Source: Tamarix chinensis (lineage: Eukaryota > Streptophyta > Magnoliopsida > Caryophyllales > Tamaricaceae). From it: DNA of 64,000 nucleotides. Position numbers and translations under genes: made by a program. The DNA lies in assembly GCA_030549775.1 (NCBI GenBank), contig CM060173.1:44509110-44573109 (forward strand). The letters are read 5' to 3'. The notes beneath the pieces are model-generated. The model was not told the DNA's origin, did no database searches, and saw nothing but the letters and a program-made list of their open reading frames with translations. This document shows positions 26,706 to 40,005 of the stretch, one piece after another; the first letter of the stretch is position 1; every line of letters starts with the position of its first letter.

Positions 26706-27566
26706 TTTCTTGTCCACCACCAATAATGGTGGTCAGGAGCTATGTGCCCTATATGTATCTGGTTCATCGACTATAATAGTGGAGTTCCTGTATTTGCATG
26801 GATTTGATAAAATGCATGGTATGAATCAATTTTCGATCAGATATTAATTAAGTAATTAATCTAGATTATAAATGGGCCTTTATGTACTTACCCGAATGAT
26901 TGTTTGATATTATGTTATCATGGTGGATTATGCTCCTTTATTTCTTCTACATTATTTGTGTGATTTTGTGTGTTGGCCTTAGTGCACGGTTACCTTGCTC
27001 AATATGTAGCGTATTGATCACCCTTTTCATGGGTGTTGCTCATTCCCATGAGCAAAAGACCCTTCTAACTTTGTATACGTGGGTGAGACTTCAGGCAGAG
27101 TTGAGTGTTGAGTATTTTTTGCTCCAAGTTCAAGAGTAGTGTGGCTGGATTCATTCTTCTTGTTATTTTATTTTCTCTTAATATTTCTTTTGTATCGTAT
27201 TTACCCTCTTATAATTTATTACTTGTATCATGTATTTTAAATGAACCTTTTATCGGTTGTAAGCTTGTTTCTCTTTTGGATATAAATTATAATTCTTTAC
27301 GCATACTCTAATCTTTGGTGTTATAATCTTTTTAGTTATTTCATAAACTCTTGGTTTAAGTTTAATGTTAATCTTTTCTTAGCCTTAATACTTGGTACTG
27401 AATGATTGGAGAGAACCGATTTGACACTAAGTGTGGCGGTAATATCTCTAGAATTCATAAGTTTTAAAGTTTATATTCTTTCATTTTTTTTAAAAAAAAA
27501 AGAAAAAAAATTGTGGATTTTGGGGTGTTATAAATTCCTTGAGCAATGGGAAGGATTATCATCAAT

Positions 27567-30500
27567 TGTAACACTCCATTTTTCACTACCCAAAAAAATT
27601 GTTTTAAAACATTGTAGCAGTATAAAATATATTGAACACCTAGGAAAGACAAGGTGTTATTGGTCGTGCCTAATATAGGATAGACGTATACCACTCATCC
27701 CATGTTATATATAAGGCTAAAGAAAACCAATCAATCTAAATATGATAATATAGTGCACAAAGGTAAGACATATAGATATTTTAATTAAAACGTTTATAAA
27801 CAACACCTCAAAAAGTCCCTAAAATGCTTAAATGTATTAGAGGGAGTAAAATGAAAATATGAAAATACAAGAGGGATAAAAAAAATAGAAGGGCAAGACC
27901 CCAAAACCCTATTCCATAAGGACCTATAAATGGTCTTCGGTTACCCAAGCTCTCAAGGCCCCAAGCCCAATACAAGGTAGGCCACTACCGTCCATCTTCA
28001 AAAACTTATACATGGCTTTTTGGTCATGGAATTGAGTAGGTGGCCAAACAAAGAAACACATGAGTTTGCTACATGCTAAGTAAGCCAATTTACCTCCTCA
28101 AAGAGAGTCACAATCATAAAAGGCCAAGACAAAAAGGGAAATCATGCTGAACATCTACCATGCTTAAGTTATATAATTAAATTTATGTAATCTACCATGA
28201 TCATGTAATGCATCAGGAACCATGCAAAGGATTAGACAACTCATACTCATCATGCTCACCAAAACAAAATAGATACCATGGATAGCAGTTAATGAATATT
28301 AAAGAGCTATTCCACATTAGGTTCATTTTCCATATCCATGAGATTAATTATTTACAAGCCATTATTCTTTTCCTTTTATGTTTCTGTTTCCTTATCAAGC
28401 GATGGAATGATTACCACCTTATGGTCTTAGATACCATATAATTCTATCCAAACCAAATAACATAAATTCTAGGCGAATCTAATAACCACCAAATGGACAT
28501 AAAGTCTAGCCAAATCCAACAACCACCTAGGTGACCAAACCCTTTATTATCAATACCCCTAGTATATTATCAATGTCTAAAGGATGTAAGGAACCAAGAT
28601 CTACTAGAATCCCACCCAAAGGCACTAATAAATGCCCGAAGGTAGATTAACCCCATATAGATAATCGAGGATTGGGTAATCCAAACCCATTCATAGCTCC
28701 ATCATGTTTCACTTTAAGTGATTTATGTGTTATCCTCTAAGGTTATGTTATCACATAAGGCCCATGTAACATCCAAGTAACATATTCACATGATCATTCC
28801 ATCTTAATCATTATTACCTTACAAACCATGGGGTGGGATTTCCATTAGCACTTAACCAAGTTTAATTCAACCTATTAAGATAATTATTTTAGGCTAAGAA
28901 TATAGATTACATTATTGTTTTATGAAATCATAGCATACTCATTCCAATTTTTCCATTAAAACCTTCCAAAGTTACTTGTTGAGAATACCATTAATAATAA
29001 ACCATTAAATCCATCTAATAATTTAGTTAATCCATGTCAAGATGTGTTCTCTCATCATTAAAGAATCATATTATAACATTATGTAAATTCTCAAATCATA
29101 TCAAGTTCAAAAGATCAAAAATAGCACGCTTTGGCTGAACTGGCCAATCGATTTAACTTGGCCAAACCCCAAAGTTCCCTCAAACTAGTTAATCAGTATG
29201 GTAAGATGAGTCGAGTGTTCTATAACTACTCACTTAGTTTTAACAAATTGGTTGATGAATTTTAAGTGGAGAGCAACCAAAGTCATCATAAACAATTCCA
29301 TCAATCAATTTGGCCAACCAATATATTATTTAAAGGATCGATCGATTTATTTGGCTTAACATGTTGATAATTTTGTTTCCAAATAGTACATAACACAAAA
29401 TTTAACATGATTCAAACTCTAATATCTTACCACATATAGATCATAACACTATTATAGCATAAGACCAATATTTAACATGCATATATACTAAATCATGCTT
29501 CACTAACAAGAACTCGGCCTTATTTCTCATGAATCAAACCCCTTTCCTCAAAAATTTTAAATACTCCACAATGCATTATTAAAATGCCAAAATATCATAC
29601 AGACATATAAGGATTAAAATTTTACAGAGTACACTAACTCACATACTTATTCATGGCACACATCAAAGGTAATAATGACTTACTTGAAGCTTAACAAAAT
29701 TTTCCACCAAAGAGGTAAAACATTAAGTTGAAAGATTTCAACTTCCAAGCCTTGAAAATGAAGGGATAAAAACTTAGAAATCATCAAATGACCATTACAA
29801 ATCAAGAAACTTGAATTAAGGAGGAAAAAAACCTCCAAGAGAAAATGAAGAAAGAATCAACTAAATGCAAACTCAACTTTTTTTTCTAAATCCAACTCTT
29901 TATTGCTTAAGAATAAAATAAGTGGAAGCTAGAGAAATTATTAGAAGAGTGAATCAAATTAGAATAAAAGATCGAAATAGAGAAGAATTAGCACAAGCAT
30001 TTGAGAACCTTAGGCATTTTGGTGGCTGAAAGAAAAGTAAGGAAAAGAGATGGTCATGGTTATTTATAACCAAAGATTTGGTTAAGAAATGAATGAGAAT
30101 ATGCAACAAATCAAAATCCTTAAATTTACCATTCTAACATGAGGTGAACAGAAAAATTTATCAAGAATATGTTGAATTTCATTTCAAAGCTCAAATGGTG
30201 ATTTTATAGATAATGCATGTTGATTTCATCTAGAAGAGATCAAACACAATAAGAGAAATGAAAGATCGGCATAAGAAGAAAATATACAAGCCATGCATTG
30301 ATAATCTAGAATCAAAGCATATGTACTAAAGTTGTGTAGAGGATAGAGGAAGAAGAAGACAGAGATTAAGTTTATCCTTTTAAATCAATCCATCAAATAT
30401 TTTTGAGGAAAAAACTAAAGTTGGATAAATGATAAAAAAAAAGGTTAAGGATTACTCAGGAATAACTCAGAGTTAGATTATCAAAGTTATATTTTGATGT

Positions 30501-30857
30501 AAGATATTTTTTTTATAGAATCAATCTTGCAAAAGCACTCAACTCAACAAACTAGTCAATCAATTTAGTCAAACTAGTTCACTGTTATATAATCTAATCG
30601 AATGGTTTTCCTAAACCAGTTGATTGGTTCTATCAAACCATAATCCTAGTTGAAACAATGGACCACTTGATGAGTTCATAGAACCTATTGATCAATTCAG
30701 CAAGAAAAATCATTTTATTCCTTTTCTTAACAAACTTTTCCAATTCCTTGTTAAATCAAAGTAAACCATAGTTCAAAATCAAGATAAAAATCATGCAAAT
30801 TTCATTAAAAACATATAAAAATCATTTTATAAATCTTATAAATTATAAGGTATTACA
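27567..30857 (-). mobile_element. Solo LTR, 3.3 kb, minus orientation, nested
   Basis: The left edge is TGTAACACTCCATTTTTCAC and the right edge TTATAAGGTATTACA. The flanks TCAAT (27562-27566) and TCCAT (30858-30862) form a one-mismatch target duplication. The sequence carries TTTCACTTTAAGTGATTTAT at about 28708 and several phrases with CCAATCGATT or CAATTGATTGG character (29140-29340, 30555-30690). No gag or pol is visible. Confidence 0.6.
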
Positions 30858-33679
30858 TCCATGGTCTTTCAATACCCACAATAGTCATCCCAAATAAGTG
30901 AAATGGGCATAATGTCCAGCTAAAGCCAAGAAACTTGGAGGACATAAGTCTAGCTGAAGCCAAATAATTTCTTATGGTAACTAGATCCTTCAGTATCAAT
31001 ACCCCATAGTGTATCATCAATTCCTGAATTAGAAAAGACACTTGAATAGGCTAGGATATTGTCCAAAGGTAATGATAATACATACATCTAAAGATAAACA
31101 AACCCCAGGTAACTAATTGAGGATAGGATAAAATATCTTATCATAATGTTCATTTCACTTTAAATAATTAATATATTATTAGCCCAATATCTCATATCAA
31201 ACCAAGGTCCATATACTTCATTATTCTAAGTAACATGCCATTTCAATTCAAACGCAACCATATAAGGTTCTCATATTATTCATTATTCCCATTAAGGGTA
31301 TCTTAAAGTGATAACTCCATTACTTAATCACTTATATAGAAAAAGGAAATTACAATATTAATATTAGTTTTAGATGTCCAAGCTGCCATTTGATTTCTAT
31401 TTATTTCCTTTCATAATTCATGTCTAGGTCAAAAGATAAGACTAGGGTCAAAGTTATAGTTCCGTTACTTAACCATATTATTTCTATATGTTAAATAACA
31501 TTCAAGTCAATCCCTAAGTCCAAAGATAAAGATCTAAATGAAAGTTAACTAGATTATAACCTTAATTTGTACTATTCATCAAATTATTTATATAAATAAG
31601 CATATATTATTGTTTATAACTAAAGTCAAAGTAGGGTCAACTTAAGACCATCATATATGTCCATGTTATTTCTTTTAATCATACTTGGTCATTCGACTTG
31701 TGAGGCTTCACGTTTTAAGGCCAAGGTATAGGTCATTAGAAGTATGTTAACCACTAGTAGGGTTTGATATTAAGATACTAACCATGGGAAAATCTATATT
31801 TAGCCATCAACTTATCTAAATATTTCATGGTTAATAGAAAGGCCAAGTGCTAGGTTATGGTCAAACTTAGTCAAACTAGGGTCAATTTCTACTAAATTTA
31901 ATCTATCATTCAAATTAAATTAACCCTAGTAAACTTATATATACTAGCATCTCAAGTTACCATCCAAGTATAAGAAAAATCAATACATCACATTTGAGGA
32001 AAAATAGACAAGAAAGGAAGTTTTAAGCTAGACGAATTAATGGATCACATGGACCAGACAATTAATTTAGGCACTACTAGACCTTCACTGTGGTTGTAAA
32101 ATAATAGATTATTCAACCCAACTATTCAATTGCTCCAGGAATCGATTGATGGGTCTAAATCAATACTAATACCATTGGGGTCATAGGTTAACCAATTGAT
32201 TAGTCTTCTACACAAGTCAATGTGTCAGAAGGATTAGTTGATAGGTCATGGAGATTAGTTAATTGGTTTCACAAACTAAAGAGTCTTATATCATGTTCTT
32301 CCATGCTAAAAATGTATACAAAACAATCTATACATCATTCCTCACACATTGATGATGTTGGAATTATTAAAATGCCAAAGGTATCCATGAATTCAAATCA
32401 TACCCATGAGGATAATACACACAATATTTCAAGTTAGGTTTTTATACCCAATATTTAATTTATTCAATCCATAACATGAACAACACATTTTCATCTTTAA
32501 GACTCATGCTTTCACAAAAACATAAAACATACACTTTACTTACTCATAACATTTTCCATAAAGTTGGGAAGGCAATGGTTTACCTTAAGAAAACTTAGCA
32601 AAACCCACCAAAAGAGCAATAGTTTTTTATTTTCTCAACATGAAAATCCAAACCCCTCTAAATATTGAACACTGTAAGAGATAAGATAAAAACTAAGTAA
32701 AGCCCTTAAAATCTTACAAGAACTAAAATAAAACTAAAGATTAGAGAAATAAATGAGAGAGAATGAACCTTCTCAAGAAAACAGAGATACTAAGAAGAAA
32801 AGAGGCAATCCCTGTAATACCCCAAAAATTTACTACCAAAAATTGTTATTTTTAAAAGTTAAAAGTGGAAGCTAAGATAGAAATTTTTGGGGTACTACCG
32901 CCACACTTGGTACCAAACTAGTTTACTCTATCATCCTGATACTAATTGCTTAGACTAAAGCATTACTTACTTAAATGTCCAAAATATAATTATAAAACAA
33001 AGTAGAGCTACAGTTAGGAAGGTTAACTCACCCTTCTATATAAAAGACACTAATTGTGGTTACAAAAAAAATGTCAATAGAAAAGAAATATAAAAGGTTT
33101 TAAGAAAGATACAGAAACACTTCCCCGTTTAATACACCATTTTCCATCCCAGATAACCCTCAATCTTAGTGAATAATCCTAAAATGAGCTTGTGAGCTAA
33201 CCTACAAAGGTCACTTCTTATTGATTAAGTAAGGGCCCAAGAAATTAACCCTTCGTTACAATAGTACTAAATAACCCATTATACAATAATAATATGCAAG
33301 GCCCGCATGCAACACATCAGATGCATCACATTAATCACATGAACATGGAATCATAAATATATTAATTGAGATGCAATAAAAATTCCTATAGCCACATTTA
33401 TTAAGGTCACATGTTGTCATTAATCATTCACTTAGAACTAACAGAACTTAATATTGGAACATCAATGTGATACTCTTTGTAGTATAATTAGAAAACTACA
33501 TCATCCTTAGCAAGAAATGCAACTCACTTAATTGACCCACAAACTTCTCAGCAACATCACAACAAGAATGCCATATATATTAGTATATTATATCATTTCA
33601 TTTATTATTATCTAGACTCATGATATTAGTGCAATAATTAGTCAACTCATGAATTTTATATCCACTTGAGTTCAGGGAC

Positions 33680-34180
33680 CTAGACCAGTAATAAGGTATA
33701 ACCCCAAGACAAACTACTCTTGACCACTATTCTCACTGGTGGACCAGCAACAAGGTATAATTTGTCCTAACCCAAGTAGTGTTCCACTGTAAGTAATTAA
33801 TGTCTTCCCATATGTTATTATTGCCCAAGATTTTTATTACTTGAGATCAGGACCCCACTACTCTCACCAGTGGATAGGTAAACACAATACAAACCTAGGG
33901 CAACATGTTCTTGGCCACTATTCTTACTTGTGGATTAGTAAATAGGATACAAACCTAAGGCAGCAAGCTTCTGGCCACCATTTTAACTTATGGATTGGTA
34001 AGTACAATACAATCTAAGGGAGAACACTCTTGGCTACTATTCTCATCGGTGGACCAGTAAATACCATATAAGACAAGAATATATGCTCCTAGCCACTATT
34101 CTTATAGGTGGACCGGTAAATAAGGTACAATCAGCCTCGACTCAAGTGATCTTCCACTTTAAGTGATTAGTGTCTTATTC
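33680..34180 (-). repeat. Hairpin-unit array
   Basis: Units such as CCACTATTCTCACTGGTGGA, CCACTACTCTCACCAGTGGA, CCACTATTCTTACTTGTGGA and CCACTATTCTTATAGGTGGA repeat every 60-70 bases. The blocks are closed by GTGTTCCACTGTAAGTAATT (about 33779) and TTCCACTTTAAGTGATTAGT (about 34151). Confidence 0.65.
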
Positions 34181-34779
34181 ATATCTTATTTGTTTCATAT
34201 ATCACATAGATATGCACAACTCAAGCGTGATTCCTACCCTACTACCACCCTAGGCCTACCATGTTCCTTTGGAAATCCTAGTTCCTAAGCCTAATACATC
34301 CTTACCCCCTAATAATCCTTTGATATCCCAATTTTTTTAGCAAACCCAACCTGTCATTGGAAACCCCTCTTCTCATGAGTCATAGCCTATGTCCTCATTT
34401 CTCACATATGATAACAATTGGTCTCTAGAGTTAATCCTCAAAACCCTAGTTTATGCTAATTAGCCTAATCCCTTCTCTGCTACTTATTTAGCCTGAATTT
34501 TCCACAACCAAGCATAAATTAATAATATTTTCCATCCCCTAAAATTTTGTAGACTAACTCCCCTATTTTGCATATATAATACTAAACTTCCAAATTGAGC
34601 CCCTCTCGAAACACTAATTCCATTGTTGTGGTAACCTCTCATCCTTTAGCACTCCATGAACTCTCCAAATGTGCAAGGCTACTCAACCATGTCATCACTA
34701 ACCCCCATATCCACTCATAGCAACCAATCCCTACTCTTCTCACCTATGGTCATAGCTCCCTTGGGTTTAAGTTGCCCCA

Positions 34780-35720
34780 TATATATTTATCAGAATAATC
34801 ATCCTAATACATGCTAGATTACTAAAATGCCCTTATGCCATGTAATATGAATAACCATACTGAAATAGATGATACTAAGACTGTAATCCTTATTCTCATA
34901 TTCAATACCAATTAACACTTATCCTGCATGTTTATTATACCACTTACCATTGTACATGTAAATTACCAAAATGCCCTTAAACCATAATAATTTGATATTC
35001 ATGCTCAAACATCAATGGCTCATCCCTATTTTTGCACTTAACGCCAATTATTACTTATCTTGCATATTTATTAGGATAGTCACCCTTGCACCTTCAAATT
35101 TACCAAAATACCCCTAAGTTATATAATACCACTATTCATACCCAAACATGTATTACTAATGCCACAAAACTCTATTTTCATACTTATACCAATTATTATT
35201 TAGCATGCACATTTATTAGGATAATCACCCTTATACCTTTAAAATTATCAAAATACCTCTAGGCCATATAATATCGCTATTCATGCTTAAACATGTATTA
35301 ATAATGCCACAAAACCCTATTTTCATACTTAGAACCAATTATTACTTAACATGCACATTTATTAGGATAATCACCCTTGCACCTTTAAAATTACCAAAAT
35401 ATCCCTAGGCTCTATAATATAACTATTCATGCCCAAACATGCATTATTAATGCCAAAAAAAATTCTATTTTTACAATTAACACCAATTATTACTTTGTAT
35501 GCACATTTATTAAAATAATCACCCTCACACCTCCAAAATCATCAAAATACCCATAGGCCATATAATATCACTGTTTATGCCCAATCATGCATTAATAATG
35601 ACACAAAACCCTATTCTCACTCTCAACCACACATAGCACTTAGCCATCACATTTATTAGAATTATCACCATCATATATTAAAAATTATCAAAATACCCCT
35701 AGACCCTAAAATATTGATAT
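34780..35720 (-). repeat. Tandem array, about 145-bp unit, about seven copies
   Basis: Phrases of the type TTTATTAGGATAATCACCCT recur near 34789, 34931, 35068, 35213, 35358, 35504 and 35653, each followed by TACCAAAATACCCCTAGGC-like and CTATTCATGCCCAAACATG-like segments. The spacing is 137-149 bases. It lies in the LTR slot that other copies fill with different repeats. Confidence 0.75.
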
Positions 35721-36618
35721 ACATGCTAAATCATATGGTTATGATACACCAAACTCCTACCTTCATTCCTAACACAATTATAGCACAATTGGCACCCAAG
35801 ATAAGGTTAAATATCATAATGTATTTAAATGACCAAATTGCCCCTAGGGCTCATGGTAGTAACATTTCATTATAAGTGTTTGTGTACACCTAACATAACG
35901 TACACCATTACTGCCCAATATTAGAACCACCCCTCTCACACACATAAAAAAAATAACATGCATTCTTTTTCCCAATTTTAAAGATAGAATTAATAAATAC
36001 AGAATTAATTATAACACATCATATCCACACACATCACATATCAAAATCGTTAATGTGCTAACATTTTAGTGGGATATAAAGGCTACCTTATTTTCAATAA
36101 AAACTAAACTTTAATGGTATTCGATTAAAAATACTTAGGCTCTATTTAATAAAATTTGTACCTAAAAATAATATCATAAATAAAATATTAATGTTAGATA
36201 AATGAAATAATAATTTTTATCAAAAATAGTTATTAACTGTAACATTATTAAACTACCTTATACCTTAATATTATTAAAAAAATATATATACAAAAATGTA
36301 CAACATAACTCATGGTGCATATGTAATGTGAACTATGAAAAATGGGCAAAGGAAAAGGAATTAGAATAATGGGGGATAGGTCAAGTAAATGATTTGAGGG
36401 AGATGGTAGGGATTGTTAGCTGCAGGAGGTGAGATAGGAGGTGGATGGTGGTTAGAGGTTAGGGTGCAAGTGGTTAGAAGGCGGTAGAGGTGGTGGTGTG
36501 GTTGTAAGGAGGGAGGTGTAGAGAAGGAAAAAAAGAAGAAGAGAAAGGGAAGGGGGAAAAAGGAATGGTGGTGTAGGGGAAGGTTTAGGTAGTGGTAGGT
36601 AGCTAGGGGAATTTATAG

Positions 36619-39600
36619 TGTAACACCCCAATTTTTACTACTGAAAAATTTTTATTTTACAATAGAACTAATTAAATAAAATATTGGGAGTTACCACCAT
36701 AGTTGACATAATTCTGGCTTATACAACCATTCTTTCATCAATCATAGGGTTAAAACATGTAAAGTAACACAAGAAAATTAGAAACAAAAGAAACATTTAT
36801 AATATAATAACGAGTTTGGAGTTCAACTTTGAGTCATAATACAAAATAGAAAAGGTATCCAATTAAATATATTGATCGAATAACAATTACTTTTCACCAA
36901 ACCCCTAATACAAATGAAGTTACTCATCCTCATATAAGGCATCATAGTCAACATAATCATCTAGCTTATCTTTTGAGATCTACACATAATAATCAGGGTC
37001 CCCTGCTCATGGGAATGAGCAATAACCATAAAACTGGTGGTCAGTACCCTACATACTAAGTAAGGGAACATACTATCAAAACAGAGATATAATTAGCACA
37101 TGATTTCACATCAGATAACAAAAGTGTATAAACAAATAAATGAAACATCTCATAGGAAAGAAAATGATCCAAAACTCTTTATTAAGTATAATCCATTTTC
37201 ATTCTTTTAAATACGATGAGTGTAAGAACCCCACTACTTTTAAACTAGTGGAACAATATGAAGTACCTTCTCAAGGATAATACACTTGAGCCATTATTAT
37301 CATCTGGTGGAACTGATATGAAAACATCACCTTCTCAAGACAACACACTCTCAAGCCACTATTCTCCTTGGTGGAATGAGTCATATATATAAAAACAACA
37401 CCTTGTTCTTGACTCATGTATTCTTCCACTTTAAATCATTAATAAATTTTACATAGATTATACTGTTATATTTTCATTTCACAATGAGTAGGGACCCCAC
37501 TATTCTAAATATGGTGGAACAGACTGAAGCACCTTCTCGGGGTAAAATACTTCCTAGCCACTATTCTTTCCAATGGAAAAGAGATTAAAATAACACCTTC
37601 TCTAAGTAAAATGCTCCTGATCCACTATTCTTCCAGGTGGAATAAGAACACACACACACACACACACATATAAATAGATCACCTTGGCCCTACTTACGTG
37701 CTCTTTCACTTTAAGGGATTAGTGTCTTGTTCAAGATTGATTCTCAAGCATCGAACACATTAAAGCAAATACATACATAACACAGGACAAAGTTCTCACA
37801 TCCTTTCAAACCTTAATTACACACCCTTTGACATTATTTCTCCCATACTAGTTATTCCTCCATGCATTATATCATCTCATCCTCAAATCTCAACATTATT
37901 ATCACACCCATAATGTACGGTCTAGTTCCCATGTCATACATATGCATTAATAATATTATTCCAAGGTATTACTCGTATAAATATCTAAAAATCCTAATTC
38001 CACATATATTTCATAACACCTACCATGAAATTCACATGATTATCAATTCCAACAGATAACCTCATAAGGCCAATCATTAACAACATGTCAAGAATCCGAA
38101 TAACCTCTAAATTTTACACATGGAATAATGATATTATCATTATAAAACAGTATGCCCAAAGTAACCATTAATTCATTTAAGGATACCAAAACAAAAATGA
38201 TACTTCCAAGCATTCCTCTTGATATCACTATCATATTTTAACCCATCTAACACATAAAACACCAATTTGCCTTATTGTCCCTTAATAATCAGATTACCCT
38301 CAAAGACAAATAATAACCTTTATTTTATGGATCTTGTAGCATCCACGCATATTATTTTCCAATTCCACAAATTGTCATCGTACCTCATGAGAATTATTAT
38401 GTCCACTTATCAAAGCTCATTTAGCTCATATGTTATGTCATAAGATACATTTACACAATTAGGACATTATCACAACAAAATCATAATGGTACTTCTTACC
38501 CATTCTCACTTTCTTTCAACATAATATTCATATCATCACAAAATATCATGAACAACACATGTTACATCATATATCAATAATATCACAAAAAACACACATA
38601 ACCATACAAGAAAATAATACAAAAACTCTAAATATCAAATAGTATCCTTACCAAATAATATACCGAACTCTAAGCACGTAAATCCTAGACTTCCTATTCC
38701 GAGGCTACTGGAATACCAACTACAAAAACAAAACAAAAAACATGGTTAGGCTTGAAGAGTTTAACTAAGGATAAATTAAGGTAAAGAGAGTAAAAAAAAA
38801 AATAATCGTGGTCAAATGGAAGGGTGGGATGTGTGGATGTGTAGTAGAATGTGTGGTGGAATTATGGTAAATTTTTTGGTATTTGTACAAGTTTTGGAGG
38901 TGAAAATAGGGCTACACAACCAAAAATGGGAAGCTTCACAGTTGTGCTACAAATTGTGCAACCCTTGTCGAGAGAAAGGATCACACAAGGATAAGTGGTG
39001 TTGGGTTGTACGAGCATGTGATAGGAAAATTTAGTGTTGCATGATTGTGCTTGAGGTTGATCACAGGTTGTGCCCTTTGAAAAAATATGATAGGTGAGGA
39101 GAAGAAGAGGGAGAAGAGGTGGTGGTTGGCGACGATGGCGAGCGACAATGCTAGGGAAGGTTAGGATGACTTTCGTGGTCAATCCACTGGCCAAACGACA
39201 ACAAGTGGTGGTTGTGGTGGTGCACAATGGTTGAGATGTTGTTTATAAGTCAAAATAAGGGAATGAAGGAGGAGAAAGGAGAATAAAAGAATAAGGAAGA
39301 AAGGAGAAATAAGGGGTGTTCGAGTAAGATTTTTGACACCAAAAAAATGGTTGAATGGAGACCAAACCAAAAGGAAGAGAGGAGAGTGTGGTATAAATAT
39401 GTGTGCGTGTGTGTGCGCGCGTGTGTGCGTGGTGTGAATAGGGGAAGAAAGAAAAAGCAGGGGAGGTAAGCGACGAGTGATGGTGTAGGTTGGGCATGAG
39501 GGGTGGTGCAAGAAAAAGATGGTTGAGTATTGAGAAAAATAGCATAGGGTACAATAGGGATGGTGATGGTTGTGTGTGTGTATTGTGTAAGGTTGAGGAA

Positions 39601-40005
39601 GAAATAGAAATGGTAAGGGGAGGTGATGGATGATGGATGATGATGGGGTTGTAGTGGTGAGAGTGATGGGTGATGCAGGTGCAAGTTGCAAAATTAAAGT
39701 CGAGGTTTATGGCAACAAGAGATGGGAGAAAGGAGAAGAAAAAGGAAAGGTAAGGAAAACGAGATAGGTTTGGAATTAGTTTACATGGTTTTAGATTAGC
39801 CATAAATAATTAGGATTAGTAGAAATCTAAGTCATTTTTTATTTGAGTTTATGAATTACGATTTATCCGAGTTAAGGTTTTAGATTTAGTTAAAGTTTTG
39901 GGATTAAAAAATTAGGTTAAGGCTAAAATAAGATTTATTGGGATTAGAATCAAATTAGGGCACTAATGATGCGGAATTAAGCTAATAAAATTTTAAGATA
40001 CTACA
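36619..40005 (-). mobile_element. Solo LTR, 3.4 kb, minus orientation, nested
   Basis: The left edge is TGTAACACCCCAATTTTTAC and the right edge TTTTAAGATACTACA. The flanks TATAG and TGTGG share three of five bases, so the target duplication is doubtful. It has its own hairpin array at 37215-37735 and a purine-rich tract at 39060-39740. It interrupts the outer copy between its purine tract at 36600 and the continuation at 40006. The long overlapping minus frames at 39179-39803 are CT-tract artefacts (Pro/His/Ser/Leu-rich). Confidence 0.55.
37215..37735 (-). repeat. Hairpin-unit array with (CA)n tract
   Basis: CCACTACTTTTAAACTAGTG, CCATTATTATCATCTGGTGG, CCACTATTCTCCTTGGTGGA, CCACTATTCTAAATATGGTG and CCACTATTCTTCCAGGTGGA recur, closed by TTCCACTTTAAATCATTAAT (about 37425) and TTTCACTTTAAGGGATTAGT (about 37705). 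A pure (AC)n tract interrupts a unit at about 37647-37668. Confidence 0.65.

Larger units (their letters stand above)
18802..27532 (+). mobile_element. Large LTR-like repeat, plus orientation, interrupted by 23511-26705
   Basis: It begins TTAAATACCCCAAAACCTAA (TG mutated to TT) and ends TTTTGGGGTGTTATA. The flanking pentamers AATTT (18797-18801) and AATTC (27533-27537) differ at one base. Removing the inserted copy at 23511-26705 joins the hairpin-unit array cleanly and leaves about 5.5 kb. The order is: AT-rich start, pyrimidine tract 19200-20430, ATT-rich region 20495-21450, palindrome at 21695, 31-bp minisatellite 22080-22380, hairpin array 23160-23505 plus 26710-26790, conserved end 27360-27532. 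Open frames inside are low complexity. Confidence 0.6.

Noticed and set aside
39179..39803. Three overlapping minus frames of 144-186 codons, the longest in the window
   Set aside because: All cover the same CT-rich (minus) LTR tract in different frames, which shows that base bias and not coding keeps them open.
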